From Methylophaga sp. (lineage in GTDB: Bacteria; Pseudomonadota; Gammaproteobacteria; Nitrosococcales; Methylophagaceae): a stretch of 64,000 nucleotides of DNA. A program made the position numbers and the translations under genes. This document shows, piece after piece, positions 1-8,851 of the stretch (position 1 is the stretch's first letter; every line of letters starts with the position of its first letter). Below the pieces are notes generated by a model. That model was not told the DNA's origin. It did not search any database and saw only the letters and a list, made by a program, of their open reading frames with translations. The stretch covers positions 1 to 64,000 of the forward strand of contig DRHW01000005.1 in assembly GCA_011053005.1 (NCBI GenBank). The letters are read 5' to 3'.

Positions 1-71
1 ATTTAGGTTCAATTTATGCAGTTGTAAGTCAACACCCCAAAATTAAGACTCATTAAGTGTTGGAGCGGACA

Positions 72-1523
72 ATGAAGCAAGCATGGAATAACTACGATCC
101 GGGCGATTTTTATGATGAATTGATGTATGCAAAGCATCAACCTCACCCCTTTAGCTACAAACTCATGCAGTATCTACAGGCGATGAAAAAAGACATTTTT
201 GCTCGCCGTATACGTGAATCTGAGTTAGAAATGCGTGAACGTGGTATCACATTTACCGTTTATTCTGATGCTGGAAATATTGATAGGGCTTGGCCATTTG
301 ACATCATTCCTCGAGTGATTCCTAAAGCAGAATGGGAACGCACTGAAAAAGGGCTTAAGCAACGGATGAGCGCACTAAATAAATTCATCCAAGATATATA
401 CAACGATGGCAACATCATGAAAGATGGCATTGTTCCTGAAGAGGTCGTATTGCAATCAAAAGGCTATCGAGCCGTTTGCAAAGGTATGACACCAGCTCAT
501 GGCGTGTGGGCTAATATTTGCGGATCAGATTTAGTACGCGACGATCGCGGTATCATGTATGTGCTAGAAGATAATTTACGCGTGCCATCCGGCGTTGCTT
601 ATATGCTAGAAAACCGTAAAACAACTAAGCGCGTCCTGCCTGAAATATTCCAACTACTTAATATCAGCCCGGTCAGTGATTACCCTGCTCACTTAGCGAG
701 TATGCTCGCTTCACTTCGACCTGATCTTGATGATCCAACCATTGCATTACTTACTGCTGGTACGCACAACTCGGCTTATTATGAGCATGCTTATTTGGCT
801 CAACAAGCCGGCTTAATCTTATTAGAAGGACCGGATCTCATCGTTGGTAAAGATGATTATGTCTATATGAAAACCATTCATGGTCTTAAAAAAGTCGATG
901 TTATTTATCGCCGTATTGATGATGATTTTATTGACCCTGAAGTGTTCCGAGAAGATTCGCTGTTAGGCGTTCCAGGTATTATGCGCTCGTGGAAAGCGGG
1001 TAAAGTGGCGATTGCTAATGCGCCTGGTTGCGGTGTGGCGGATGATAAAGTCTTATATGCCTATGTGCCTGATATGATTCGATATTATCTAAATGAAGAA
1101 CCACTATTACCGAATGTGCCGACAATGCTATGTCGCAATGAAGAGGATTTAGCTTATGTGTTAGAACATTTAGCTGAACTCGTTGTAAAACCTGCAAATG
1201 AATCAGGTGGTTACGGAATGTTAGTTGGACCACATGCTAGCGCAGAACAAGTTGAAGCATTTCGAGAAGTATTGCTCGCTAATCCTGATAATTATATCGC
1301 CCAACCAACACTTAAACTCTCTGTCTCACCCACGTGTTGTGAAGAACAAGGCGTCGCAGCACGTCATGTTGATTTACGGCCTTTTATTCTGAGTGGTCAT
1401 GACACCTATGTAACACCGGGCGGCTTAACGCGTGTGGCGCTTGTTAAAGGTTCATTAGTCGTTAACTCATCACAAGGTGGTGGCAGCAAAGACACGTGGA
1501 TTGTTGATGAAGGAGAAATGTAA
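72..1523 (+). CDS. Circularly permuted ATP-grasp protein (DUF404/DUF407 type)
   Basis: First gene of the Anbu-associated operon. The 483-residue product has the length and composition of the circularly permuted ATP-grasp family, predicted to be an ATP-dependent carboxylate-amine ligase, probably acting on peptide or protein substrates; the substrate is unknown. A segment around residues 375-390 (VVKPANESGGYGM) looks like the nucleotide-binding, glycine-rich lysine loop. I place the start at the ATG at 72 because GGAG lies at 62-65, 6 bases upstream; an in-frame GTG at 57 would put that Shine-Dalgarno inside the gene. The stop overlaps the next start by one base (TAATG), so translation is probably coupled. 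The family assignment is firm; the reaction is inferred. Confidence 0.85.
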   Translation: MKQAWNNYDPGDFYDELMYAKHQPHPFSYKLMQYLQAMKKDIFARRIRESELEMRERGITFTVYSDAGNIDRAWPFDIIPRVIPKAEWERTEKGLKQRMSALNKFIQDIYNDGNIMKDGIVPEEVVLQSKGYRAVCKGMTPAHGVWANICGSDLVRDDRGIMYVLEDNLRVPSGVAYMLENRKTTKRVLPEIFQLLNISPVSDYPAHLASMLASLRPDLDDPTIALLTAGTHNSAYYEHAYLAQQAGLILLEGPDLIVGKDDYVYMKTIHGLKKVDVIYRRIDDDFIDPEVFREDSLLGVPGIMRSWKAGKVAIANAPGCGVADDKVLYAYVPDMIRYYLNEEPLLPNVPTMLCRNEEDLAYVLEHLAELVVKPANESGGYGMLVGPHASAEQVEAFREVLLANPDNYIAQPTLKLSVSPTCCEEQGVAARHVDLRPFILSGHDTYVTPGGLTRVALVKGSLVVNSSQGGGSKDTWIVDEGEM

Positions 1524-2464
1524 TGTTATCAAGAGTAGGTGAACGCGTGTACTGGATGGCACGTTATCTCGAACGCGTGGAAAATACAGCGCGCTTAATT
1601 AATGTCCATACCGCCTTATTAATGGATTTGCCAAAACAAAACGAAATTAACTGGTTTACCTTAATTAAAATCTTTAATAGTGAGCGAGCCTATCACGAGC
1701 AATATTTACGCATTCATGAAAAAAACATCATGCATTTTCTCGTTGCCGAAATGAACAATGCTTCTTCTTTAGTTCAGGCGCTCATGCAAGCCAGAGAAAA
1801 TATTAGAACATCATTAGATGTATTGCCTGAAGAAGCATGGGAGCAAATTAATGAACTTCATCTGATGGTGAAAGGGTCTTTATCAGCTATCGGTAATCGT
1901 CGTCGCCGCCAAAATATGTTGTTAAAAATCATGGAACGCTGTCAATGTATTAGCGGCATCATCGATAACCACATGAGTCGTAACCATGCTTATGATTTCA
2001 TCCAAATCGGCAAATATATTGAACGCGCCGATATGACCAGTCGTATTTTAGAAATGACTTCATTACTTGCTTCAGATACTCCTAGCGAACAAGTATCCAA
2101 ACATCAAGGTATCTTGTGGGCAAACTTACTCAAAGCAATTAGTGCACAACAAATGTATTTACATGAGAAGCGCAGCGCAGTGACCGCTGATAAAGTCCTC
2201 GATTTTTTGGTTACGGACAGCGCCTTACCTCGTTCTTTGAGTTTTGCCTTGGCGAGCATTGGCAATTATCTAAATGCTCTGCCTGAACCTGAAGATCCAA
2301 TTGTTATTCAGCAGCAAATTCTTGAAAACTTAAATGCATACCGATCTTGTAATATTCCCGCTGATGAAATTCATTTTTTTATGGATAGCTTCCAAATGCG
2401 TCTTATGGAACTGCATAAAAAAATTAGCTCGAAATGGTTTTATCCAGATTTTGAAATAATATGA
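1523..2464 (+). CDS. Alpha-E domain protein (DUF403)
   Basis: A 313-residue, strongly helical, soluble protein of the alpha-E (DUF403) family. It opens with the characteristic LSRVGERVYWMARYLERVENTA-like region (residues 2-23) and has a second similar stretch near residues 165-185 (IGKYIERADMTSRIL). The family is nearly always encoded next to the permuted ATP-grasp protein and often with a transglutaminase-like protease and Anbu. No catalytic residues are established, so an adaptor or substrate-presenting role is only inference. The start shares an A with the upstream TAA, and the end overlaps the next gene by four bases (ATGA), so the three plus-strand genes form one tightly coupled operon. 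Confidence 0.85.
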   Translation: MLSRVGERVYWMARYLERVENTARLINVHTALLMDLPKQNEINWFTLIKIFNSERAYHEQYLRIHEKNIMHFLVAEMNNASSLVQALMQARENIRTSLDVLPEEAWEQINELHLMVKGSLSAIGNRRRRQNMLLKIMERCQCISGIIDNHMSRNHAYDFIQIGKYIERADMTSRILEMTSLLASDTPSEQVSKHQGILWANLLKAISAQQMYLHEKRSAVTADKVLDFLVTDSALPRSLSFALASIGNYLNALPEPEDPIVIQQQILENLNAYRSCNIPADEIHFFMDSFQMRLMELHKKISSKWFYPDFEII

Positions 2465-3480
2465 AACGATTTATTTGCCAATGTGGTCAAGAAGTATTTT
2501 TCCAGAATACGCATTGTAATGCCTGTGGAATTGAACTGGGTTTTTCGCCATCAAAACAAACGGTACTCGCACTATTTGAAAATAAAAATGAGCCTAATTG
2601 GCATCGATATGATGGTTTAGCCAATTCATATCGCATTTGCCAACACCGCGATCATGACATCCAATGTAATTGGTTGATTGAGGGAGAACCCGATCACGTG
2701 CAATGTATATCTTGTCGCACAACACGGACTATCCCCGCACTTGATCAGCCAGAAAATATGCGCCGCTGGACCGTGATGGAGGCCAATAAACGTAGAATGA
2801 TTTTTGGTTTGTTGGATATGGGATTATCGATCACCAGCTATATAGAAGATAAAGAACATGGGCTAGCATTTGATTTCCTAGAAGACCAACGAACTAACGC
2901 GTCGATGAATGAAGAACATATACTCAGCGGTCATGCCAAAGGCGTCATAACGATCAATGTTGCCGAAGCCGATGGAAGTTATCGAGAAGCAACCCGTGAA
3001 GCAATGAATGAATCTTTTCGTTCATTATTAGGTCACTTTCGCCATGAAATTGGTCATTATTATTGGGAGCGCTTAATTCCTCATTCGATAGATTACCTAG
3101 CATTTAAGCAATTGTTTGGTGACGAAACCCAAGATTATGGCACGGCATTAGATCAATATTATCTTAATGGCCCAACAGATAACTGGCAGGATAATTATAT
3201 TTCTGCTTATGCCAGCATGCATCCATTGGAAGACTGGGCTGAAACATGGTCGCATTACATGTTGATGCGTGAAACTATCGAAACCGCATTCAATTACCAA
3301 ATTTGTCCTAAATTAACGCCATACAGTGATTTTGATATTTGGATGTCGGAATGGATGGAGCTGGCTGTTGTTTTAAATGCGTTAAGCAGAAGCATTGGTA
3401 ATGCTGACGCTTATCCTTTTATTATTTCAGAAACGGTTAATACCAAACTTAAGTTTATTCATCATCTGGTGAACGGCTAA
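2461..3480 (+). CDS. Putative zinc-binding metallopeptidase (DUF2248-like)
   Basis: A 339-residue protein with an N-terminal zinc ribbon (Cys6, Cys8, Cys19, Cys22), a second cysteine-rich patch at residues 60-86 and a gluzincin-type HExxH motif, HEIGH at 195-199. This matches the putative zinc-binding metallopeptidase family that often accompanies the ATP-grasp/alpha-E pair. No signal peptide or membrane segment is visible, so it is probably cytoplasmic. It starts within the alpha-E stop (ATGA) and its TAA directly abuts the stop of the convergent Anbu gene. The family commonly has a further glutamate ligand, plausibly in the LEDWAETWSHY segment near residue 260. The substrate is unknown; it may act on products of the neighbouring ligase. 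Confidence 0.8.
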   Translation: MKRFICQCGQEVFFQNTHCNACGIELGFSPSKQTVLALFENKNEPNWHRYDGLANSYRICQHRDHDIQCNWLIEGEPDHVQCISCRTTRTIPALDQPENMRRWTVMEANKRRMIFGLLDMGLSITSYIEDKEHGLAFDFLEDQRTNASMNEEHILSGHAKGVITINVAEADGSYREATREAMNESFRSLLGHFRHEIGHYYWERLIPHSIDYLAFKQLFGDETQDYGTALDQYYLNGPTDNWQDNYISAYASMHPLEDWAETWSHYMLMRETIETAFNYQICPKLTPYSDFDIWMSEWMELAVVLNALSRSIGNADAYPFIISETVNTKLKFIHHLVNG

Positions 3481-4221
3481 TTACTCAGTCGTTTTTATGA
3501 AATCAGAAATCCGTGGCATCGCGCTGAATGCTTCATTGAGTTTTTGATCCCATTCACGGCGAATAAGGGTGAGATACGTATCGTCTGCCTCTAAAACATG
3601 ATGATTAGCAAATGAGTAACTATCATTTTCATAAATCAACATTTCAATAGGAGGGCCAACACTGGCATTACTTTTCATCGTCGAATCCATAGAAATGAGC
3701 GAACAGGTTGCCGCATCAATTAACGATGTCTGACGTGTTAAAAAGCGGTCTAGAACGGGCTTGCCATATTTGCTTTCACCAATTTGTAAGTAAGGCGTTT
3801 CAGCAGAAGTGGTGATGTGATTGCCTTGCGGATAAATCAAGAATGCTTGTGAGCGCTCACCTTGAATTTGACCTGCAAATAACAAAGTTGCTTCAGGTGC
3901 AAAACCTGATTGCTCTTTTTCAGAATAGCGGCGAATGCGACTACTTAACACATCGCCCAAATAATCTGCAATATCCGACAAATACTTAAATGAGTTGATG
4001 TTATGCTCATTACCTTCGCGAATATCACGTCTCACTTGCTCAATCACACACTGCGTCGTAGCCAAATTACCCGCACTCATGATCACAATACTGCGATCGG
4101 GCATCGTTTCATATCTGAACATCTTGCTATAGGTGCTGACGTTGTCGATTCCAGCGTTTGTTCGTGAGTCTGAAGTAAGCACTAAACCTTTATCCAGAGA
4201 AATGGCAACACAATAGGTCAT
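3481..4221 (-). CDS. Anbu proteasome-type protease
   Basis: The 246-residue protein is a bacterial 20S-proteasome-like peptidase of the Anbu (ancestral beta subunit) group, an N-terminal nucleophile hydrolase distinct from HslV. After removal of Met1 the first residue is Thr, followed by the proteasome signature: counting that Thr as 1, Asp17 (TSDSRTN) and Lys32 (STYSKMF) correspond to the catalytic Asp and Lys of the beta subunits. Length is typical for Anbu. It has no adjacent ATPase such as hslU. Its gene is convergent to the ATP-grasp operon, with abutting stops, and divergent from erpA. A GGAA is present upstream of the ATG. The protein is predicted to assemble in the cytoplasm and cleave peptides; physiological targets are unknown. 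Confidence 0.88.
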   Translation of the reverse strand: MTYCVAISLDKGLVLTSDSRTNAGIDNVSTYSKMFRYETMPDRSIVIMSAGNLATTQCVIEQVRRDIREGNEHNINSFKYLSDIADYLGDVLSSRIRRYSEKEQSGFAPEATLLFAGQIQGERSQAFLIYPQGNHITTSAETPYLQIGESKYGKPVLDRFLTRQTSLIDAATCSLISMDSTMKSNASVGPPIEMLIYENDSYSFANHHVLEADDTYLTLIRREWDQKLNEAFSAMPRISDFIKTTE

Positions 4222-4376
4222 TCGAGTTCCAACAAAAGTAAGGGCGGTAAGCTAGTCGAGTTAGCTAAGACGATGTTATTTATAGCTCATTTTCTCACAA
4301 TATTACACAGATAAATCGCTATACTATGAAAAAAATTCAGCCCTTATAACGCCATCGACCGAAAACAGCAAGAGTA

Positions 4377-4408
4377 ATTCTTGACTAAATTACTCAGTCT
4401 TGGATAAT
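4377..4408 (+). promoter_or_regulatory. erpA promoter with IscR type-1-like operator
   Basis: A near-consensus sigma-70 promoter is visible: TTGACT at 4381-4386, 16-base spacer, GATAAT at 4403-4408. Overlapping its -35, bases 4377-4401 match the type 1 IscR consensus as I recall it (ATASYYGACTRWWWYAGTCRRSTAT) at about 20 of 25 positions, including TTGACT and TACTCAG. In E. coli the [2Fe-2S] form of IscR represses several Fe-S biogenesis genes, including erpA, through such sites. The spacing to the erpA start fits. No iscR gene is in this window. Confidence 0.55.
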
Positions 4409-4441
4409 AGGGAATCAATTCTATTAAGTTTGGAGACTCTC

Positions 4442-4783
4442 ATGAGTGAAATGCCTAGTCCAGTTAATTTTACCGATGCCGCTGCTAGTAAAGTAAGCGC
4501 ATTAATTGCCGAAGAAGGTAATGATCAACTTAAACTACGTGTATTTATTACCGGTGGTGGTTGTTCAGGCTTTCAATATGGTTTTACTTTCGAAGAAGAA
4601 GTTAGCGAAGGTGATACACAAGTCGAAAAAGCGGGTGTAACACTACTTATCGATCCGACAAGTTATCAATATCTAGTAGGTTCTGATATCGACTACAGTG
4701 ATGGTGTCGAAGGATCACAATTTGTTATTCGTAACCCAAATGCAACATCAACCTGTGGTTGTGGTTCATCATTCTCAGCTTAA
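4442..4783 (+). CDS. erpA: Iron-sulfur cluster insertion protein ErpA
   Basis: A 113-residue A-type carrier that delivers Fe-S clusters to apoproteins such as the isoprenoid enzymes IspG/IspH. The three cluster-binding cysteines are present in canonical positions: one in [11 protein letters not shown] and two in the C-terminal CGCGSSFSA. The product resembles ErpA more than IscA because of the sequence around the N terminus and the C-terminal CGCGSSF. The ATG at 4442 is chosen because GGAG at 4432-4435 precedes it by 6 bases; a longer reading frame from 4400 would overlap the -10 element. The gene is convergent with mnmE and behind a promoter that looks IscR-controlled. Confidence 0.93.
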   Translation: MSEMPSPVNFTDAAASKVSALIAEEGNDQLKLRVFITGGGCSGFQYGFTFEEEVSEGDTQVEKAGVTLLIDPTSYQYLVGSDIDYSDGVEGSQFVIRNPNATSTCGCGSSFSA

Positions 4784-4827
4784 ATTTAAAACATCACTTT
4801 CAGTAAATGTAAGTATTTAATAACTGA

Positions 4828-6168
4828 TTATTTACCGATACAAAAGCTAGAAAAGATCTTATCTAGCAAATCTTCATTACTGAAACTGCCTGTAATTTCG
4901 CCAAGTGCTTGTTGTGCTTGGCGAAGCTCTTCAGCAAGCAACTCTCCTGCGCCCATTCCCGTTAAACAGTCATAACCTGCCTCTATCGCTATTCGAGCGC
5001 GAGCAATCGCATCTAAGTGACGACGACGGGCAATAAACACGCCTTCATCGTGCGGATGATAACCAACCGCATCGCACAAATAATTTTCTAACAAATCCAT
5101 GCCTTCGCCTGTTTTGGCTGACATATAGATAACTTGCTGATTATTTTCGGTGACGAGTTCGACTTTATGGCCAGTTTTATCGGCTTTATTTCGAATAAGT
5201 GTCAGTGGAATATGCGTTGGTAGTGACGCTAAAATCGCCTTGTCTTCAGCATTTTCGCCCTTGCTATCATCCATCACCATTAAAATATGATCGGCTTGGG
5301 CAATTTCCGTTTGTGTGCGGCGAATGCCCTCACGCTCAACTTCGTCAGGTGAATCATGCAGACCAGCCGTATCAGAAATACGTAATGGCAAACCGCCTAA
5401 ATGAATTTGTTCGCGTAAGACATCACGTGTGGTACCTGCAATATCCGTGACGATAGCCGCATCATGCCCTGCAAGTTGATTGTGCAAGCTTGATTTACCG
5501 GCATTGGGTTGACCTGCAAGCACAATGCTAATGCCATCTCGTAATAAGCGACCTTGCTGGGCACTTGCTTGAATACCATCTAACACGGCAAGCAAAGCTT
5601 GTAATTGTTTATCAACCGCTGCTTCTGCTAAGAAATCTATTTCTTCATCACTAAAATCAATTGAAGCTTCAACAAACATCCGGAGTTCTGTTAATTTTTG
5701 TAATAAGTTGTCGATACGCTCAGAAAAGACACCTTGCAAAGAACGCATAGCACTGCGCGCAGCTTGTTCGGTAGAACTATCGATCAGATCGGCTACCGCT
5801 TCTGCTTGTGCCAAATCCATTTTATTATTTAAAAATGCACGTTCTGAGAATTCACCAGGTCTCGCCATTCGAGCGCCAAGACTAATGGCTCTTTGACATA
5901 AGCGGTCCAATACAATGGGACTGCCATGACCTTGCAACTCGATGACATCTTCACCGGTAAACGAAGCGGGATTAGGAAAATACAACACAATCCCGCTATC
6001 GATAATTTCACCATCGTGATCACGAAAATGACTAAATTGAGCATAACGTGACGGTGGAAGTTTGCCACAGATGGATTGAGCAATCTCGGCGCTCTTACCA
6101 CCAGATAATCTCACAACACCGACACCTGCTCGTCCCGGCGCTGTAGCTATCGCGACTATTGTTTCCAT
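4828..6168 (-). CDS. mnmE: tRNA modification GTPase MnmE
   Basis: MnmE works with MnmG to place the carboxymethylaminomethyl group on wobble uridine 34 of certain tRNAs. The 446-residue product has the N-terminal tetrahydrofolate-binding domain (starting METIVAIATAPGRAGVG), a helical domain, an inserted Ras-like G domain with GQPNAGKSSL, TTRD, DTAGL and NKAD motifs, and the invariant C-terminal CIGK with the catalytic Cys. The start at 6168 is set by homology; the frame stays open upstream but adds unrelated residues overlapping the yidC end. It lies 19 bases after yidC, probably in the same transcript. Its partner mnmG is about 32 kb away here, unlike the adjacent order in many relatives. 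Confidence 0.95.
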   Translation of the reverse strand: METIVAIATAPGRAGVGVVRLSGGKSAEIAQSICGKLPPSRYAQFSHFRDHDGEIIDSGIVLYFPNPASFTGEDVIELQGHGSPIVLDRLCQRAISLGARMARPGEFSERAFLNNKMDLAQAEAVADLIDSSTEQAARSAMRSLQGVFSERIDNLLQKLTELRMFVEASIDFSDEEIDFLAEAAVDKQLQALLAVLDGIQASAQQGRLLRDGISIVLAGQPNAGKSSLHNQLAGHDAAIVTDIAGTTRDVLREQIHLGGLPLRISDTAGLHDSPDEVEREGIRRTQTEIAQADHILMVMDDSKGENAEDKAILASLPTHIPLTLIRNKADKTGHKVELVTENNQQVIYMSAKTGEGMDLLENYLCDAVGYHPHDEGVFIARRRHLDAIARARIAIEAGYDCLTGMGAGELLAEELRQAQQALGEITGSFSNEDLLDKIFSSFCIGK

Positions 6169-6187
6169 ATAATTGACTGCGAACTGA

Positions 6188-7840
6188 TTAAAGCGCGCCC
6201 AACTTACGGGTAATGTTCCACTGCTGTGCAATGGATAAAGTATTGTTCACAACCCAGTATAAAACGAGACCTGACGGGAAGAAGGCAAAAAATACTGTAA
6301 AAATAATCGGAAATGCTTTCATCACCATTGCTTGAGCAGGATCTTGCGGAGCAGGATTTAACTTCTGCTGGAAGAACATGCTTAAACCGAATAACACCGG
6401 TAAAACGAAATACGGGTCCATCGCAGTAAGATCTTGAATCCACAATATAAATGGCGCTTGGCGTAATTCTATACTTTCAACCAATACCCAGTAAAAAGCT
6501 AAAAACACTGGCATTTGTACCAAGATAGGTAAACAACCACCTAAGGGGTTAATTTTCTCAGTACGATATAAATCCATCATCGCCTTATTAAAGGCTGGTT
6601 TATCGTCACCATAGCGCTCTTTTAAGCTCGCTAATTTAGGTGTCAATTTACGCATAGATGCCATTGATTTGTAACTTTTAGCTGATAATTTATAAAATAC
6701 AAGCTTAATCAGAATAGTTAAAAATACAATTGACCAACCCCAGTTATTGGTCAATTTATGAATCCATTCCATAATCGTAAATAACGGTTGAGAAATAATC
6801 GTCAAAATACCGTAATCAACCGTCAAGTCGAGATTGTTAGCGACGGCTTCTAATCTTTTATGTTCTTTTGGTCCCAAATACATTGAATATTTAGCTGTTG
6901 CCGTCGCACCATTAGCCACGTTAATGTCAGCCATTTTGGCACCAGCGGTGTAGTTGTTTTTATTCAAAGACTTGCCATAAAAACCATTTTCTTGGTTATT
7001 TTGGTCAGGAATTAATGCAGCCACAAAATAATGTTGAATCATCGCTGTCCAGCCATTCATTGCTTTTTGGCTGAATGCTGCATCGTCTAAATCATCAAAC
7101 TTAACCTTTTCATATTCGTTACCTTTACTAGAAAATACTGCACCAGTATAGGTATAAATAAAGCCGGAAGCTTTTGGTGGACGAGTACGGTTAAACTGTG
7201 AATAGGGATAAGCGGTAAACTGTTGGCCAGACTCATTTTCAATCAAATAATCCACGTCAACAAGGTAGCTATTACGCTTAAAATGATAGGTTTTAGTCAC
7301 TTTTAAGCCATTCGCAGATTGCCAATGTAATGGCACAGCGATTGAATCCTGTCCATCGCTCAACTCATATTGCGCTTGCTCCGCAGTATATTGGTCATAG
7401 TGCGTTGGTGCTGCCACATTTGATCGTAAACCAGACTGTACAACAAAGAACTCGTCTGACTTATCAGAAAGCAGTTGAACTGGTACATTAGGCCTTGTTG
7501 ATTCGACGGGGTAATTAAGCAACGCTAGGTTATGAATATCCGCCCCTTGCGTGCTGATATATAAATCAATGATATCCGTTTTAACATGAATTTTATTGGC
7601 ATCACTGGCGGCATCTTGCTCTTTTGTGGGCAGGCTATCAGGTGATGTTGGCAGGTCAGGTAAATCTTGCTGATGTTGACCTTGTGGTTTCACGCCGTCA
7701 GCGTTAGGCACATCGGACATTAAATCTTTATTTTCTTGAGCAAGCTTTTGTGGTTGAACATAATCCGTTTGCCATGCCTGCCATAATAATAAGGAGACAA
7801 TCAATAAGCCAAAGATGAGATATGTTTTTAAGTTATCCAT
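6188..7840 (-). CDS. yidC: Membrane protein insertase YidC
   Basis: The 550-residue inner-membrane insertase works alone or with SecYEG to insert proteins such as Fo subunits a and c. The N-terminal transmembrane helix (about residues 5-22) is followed by a large periplasmic beta-rich domain (about 60-340) and the conserved core of five transmembrane segments from about 355. Within the core are the conserved cytoplasmic loop ([16 protein letters not shown]) and [16 protein letters not shown]. Length equals that of gammaproteobacterial YidC. The start overlaps the end of yidD by eight bases, and it belongs to the rpmH-rnpA-yidD-yidC-mnmE series. Confidence 0.96.
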   Translation of the reverse strand: MDNLKTYLIFGLLIVSLLLWQAWQTDYVQPQKLAQENKDLMSDVPNADGVKPQGQHQQDLPDLPTSPDSLPTKEQDAASDANKIHVKTDIIDLYISTQGADIHNLALLNYPVESTRPNVPVQLLSDKSDEFFVVQSGLRSNVAAPTHYDQYTAEQAQYELSDGQDSIAVPLHWQSANGLKVTKTYHFKRNSYLVDVDYLIENESGQQFTAYPYSQFNRTRPPKASGFIYTYTGAVFSSKGNEYEKVKFDDLDDAAFSQKAMNGWTAMIQHYFVAALIPDQNNQENGFYGKSLNKNNYTAGAKMADINVANGATATAKYSMYLGPKEHKRLEAVANNLDLTVDYGILTIISQPLFTIMEWIHKLTNNWGWSIVFLTILIKLVFYKLSAKSYKSMASMRKLTPKLASLKERYGDDKPAFNKAMMDLYRTEKINPLGGCLPILVQMPVFLAFYWVLVESIELRQAPFILWIQDLTAMDPYFVLPVLFGLSMFFQQKLNPAPQDPAQAMVMKAFPIIFTVFFAFFPSGLVLYWVVNNTLSIAQQWNITRKLGAL

Positions 7841-8069
7841 TGTGTTTTTTAGTCTTTAATTGAGGAACGGGATCTAGTCCACCTTCGTGCCAAGGGTGGC
7901 AGCGTGAAAGTCTTCGCAAGCCAAGCCAAAAACCACGTATGGTGCCAAAACGTGAAACGGCTTCTATCATATATTGGGAACAGGTAGGATGAAAACGACA
8001 ATTTGCGCCCATAAGTGGGCTGATGATTAATTGGTAGCCTCGAATGAGACCAATCAAGATTTTTGCCAT
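7833..8069 (-). CDS. yidD: Membrane protein insertion efficiency factor YidD
   Basis: A 78-residue amphipathic protein of the YidD (DUF37, haemolytic domain) family that assists YidC-dependent insertion at the inner membrane. The family signatures are clear: [25 protein letters not shown] and the [13 protein letters not shown] segment, with three cysteines. I set the start at the ATG at 8069 because [13 protein letters not shown] aligns with the family; the frame extends seven codons further to 8090. It overlaps rnpA upstream by 16 bases and yidC downstream by 8 bases, a compact arrangement conserved across bacteria. Confidence 0.93.
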   Translation of the reverse strand: MAKILIGLIRGYQLIISPLMGANCRFHPTCSQYMIEAVSRFGTIRGFWLGLRRLSRCHPWHEGGLDPVPQLKTKKHNG

Positions 8070-8407
8070 TGCGCTATCACCGTTAACCAATGTTGCTCCA
8101 ATGCTGCCCAGATCTGTATTGATTCTCGTTGTTTTACATCGGGACGAGATAACACCACAATATCTATATTGGCTAAGTCAGTTTGATGCTGTCTAAATGA
8201 CTCACGAATAATTCGCTTCAATCGATTGCGCTGATGTGCGAATTTAAGATGTTTTTTTGCTATGGCCAAACCTAAACGCGGATGACCAACGGTATTTTCA
8301 ACCGTCAAGATTGTCAAGCCACCACCACCTGCGCGTTTTGCTTGACGAAATACCCGAGAAAAGTCTCTCGGGCTATTCATTTTCATGGCTCGGCTAAAGC
8401 GCGCCAA
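8054..8407 (-). CDS. rnpA: Ribonuclease P protein component
   Basis: The 117-residue basic protein subunit of RNase P, which with the M1 RNA matures tRNA 5' ends. The RNR signature is present ([15 protein letters not shown]) together with the [12 protein letters not shown] stretch. The start appears to be TTG at 8407: AGGAG lies eight bases upstream, and the next in-frame ATG (8386) would remove conserved basic residues and lacks a Shine-Dalgarno. Rare start codons are common for rnpA. It follows rpmH closely, as in nearly all bacteria. Confidence 0.93.
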   Translation of the reverse strand: MARFSRAMKMNSPRDFSRVFRQAKRAGGGGLTILTVENTVGHPRLGLAIAKKHLKFAHQRNRLKRIIRESFRQHQTDLANIDIVVLSRPDVKQRESIQIWAALEQHWLTVIAQWQKS

Positions 8408-8437
8408 GTCATGTTCTCCTTAAAAACTTAAGAAGAA

Positions 8438-8572
8438 TTATACAGTTAGGCTTGCACGACCTTTTGCACGACGTGCATTAATTACACGACGACCACCAAC
8501 AGTTTTCATACGTGCACGAAAACCATGTGTACGGTTACGCTTTAAATTACTAGGCTGAAAAGTTCTTTTCAT
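8438..8572 (-). CDS. rpmH: Large ribosomal subunit protein bL34
   Basis: A 44-residue, very basic ribosomal protein of the 50S subunit. The sequence [19 protein letters not shown], then the [15 protein letters not shown] region, is canonical bL34 at exactly the usual length. The true start is the ATG at 8572; an open frame 20 codons further upstream is untranslated leader. It is the first gene of the minus-strand series leading to mnmE, driven by the promoter at 8643-8672 and divergent from dnaA. Confidence 0.97.
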   Translation of the reverse strand: MKRTFQPSNLKRNRTHGFRARMKTVGGRRVINARRAKGRASLTV

Positions 8573-8642
8573 TTCATCAACTCCAATCAAAAATTCGGGT
8601 TTTGCTCCAAGCAGCATGATCAGCCTGGGCAAAAGGGCTGAA

Positions 8643-8672
8643 ATTATAGTGTTTTATATTGGTTGAAGTCAA
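8643..8672 (-). promoter_or_regulatory. rpmH promoter
   Basis: Read on the minus strand: TTGACT (8667-8672), an 18-base spacer and a perfect TATAAT (8643-8648). This places the transcript start near 8636 and gives a leader of about 65 bases before rpmH. The strength of the match fits a ribosomal-protein gene. Confidence 0.65.
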
Positions 8673-8734
8673 CTGATTGTTCATTGTCAAATTAAAACAA
8701 GAAACCATTAATAGCGCTTGCTAAAAATAAACAT

Positions 8735-8773
8735 TGGGGATAACTTTAACGGTTACGCTTAAAGCATTATACT
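8735..8773 (+). promoter_or_regulatory. Putative dnaA promoter with a DnaA-box-like site
   Basis: A -10-like TATACT lies at 8768-8773, with a poor -35 (TTTAAC, 8745-8750) at 17 bases. Immediately upstream, TGGGGATAA at 8735-8743 is the reverse complement of TTATCCCCA, one base from the strong DnaA box TTATCCACA. That would allow DnaA autoregulation. The whole rpmH-dnaA gap is AT-rich, but only this one box-like site is visible, so I do not call it oriC. Confidence 0.35.
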
Positions 8774-8851
8774 TGCTGTCGCAAATCTAATCATCAATCA
8801 CACTGATTTTTTATTAAATAATATTCAAACTTACAAAATTAAGGAGCCGCT

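Noticed and set aside
1015-1233. Minus-strand open frame of 72 codons inside the ATP-grasp gene
   Set aside because: It has no Shine-Dalgarno or domain and is in the shadow of a well-supported gene. The same applies to the other short antisense frames throughout the window.
7833-8090. Longer yidD start at 8090
   Set aside because: The extra seven residues are not family-like; ATG 8069 fits.
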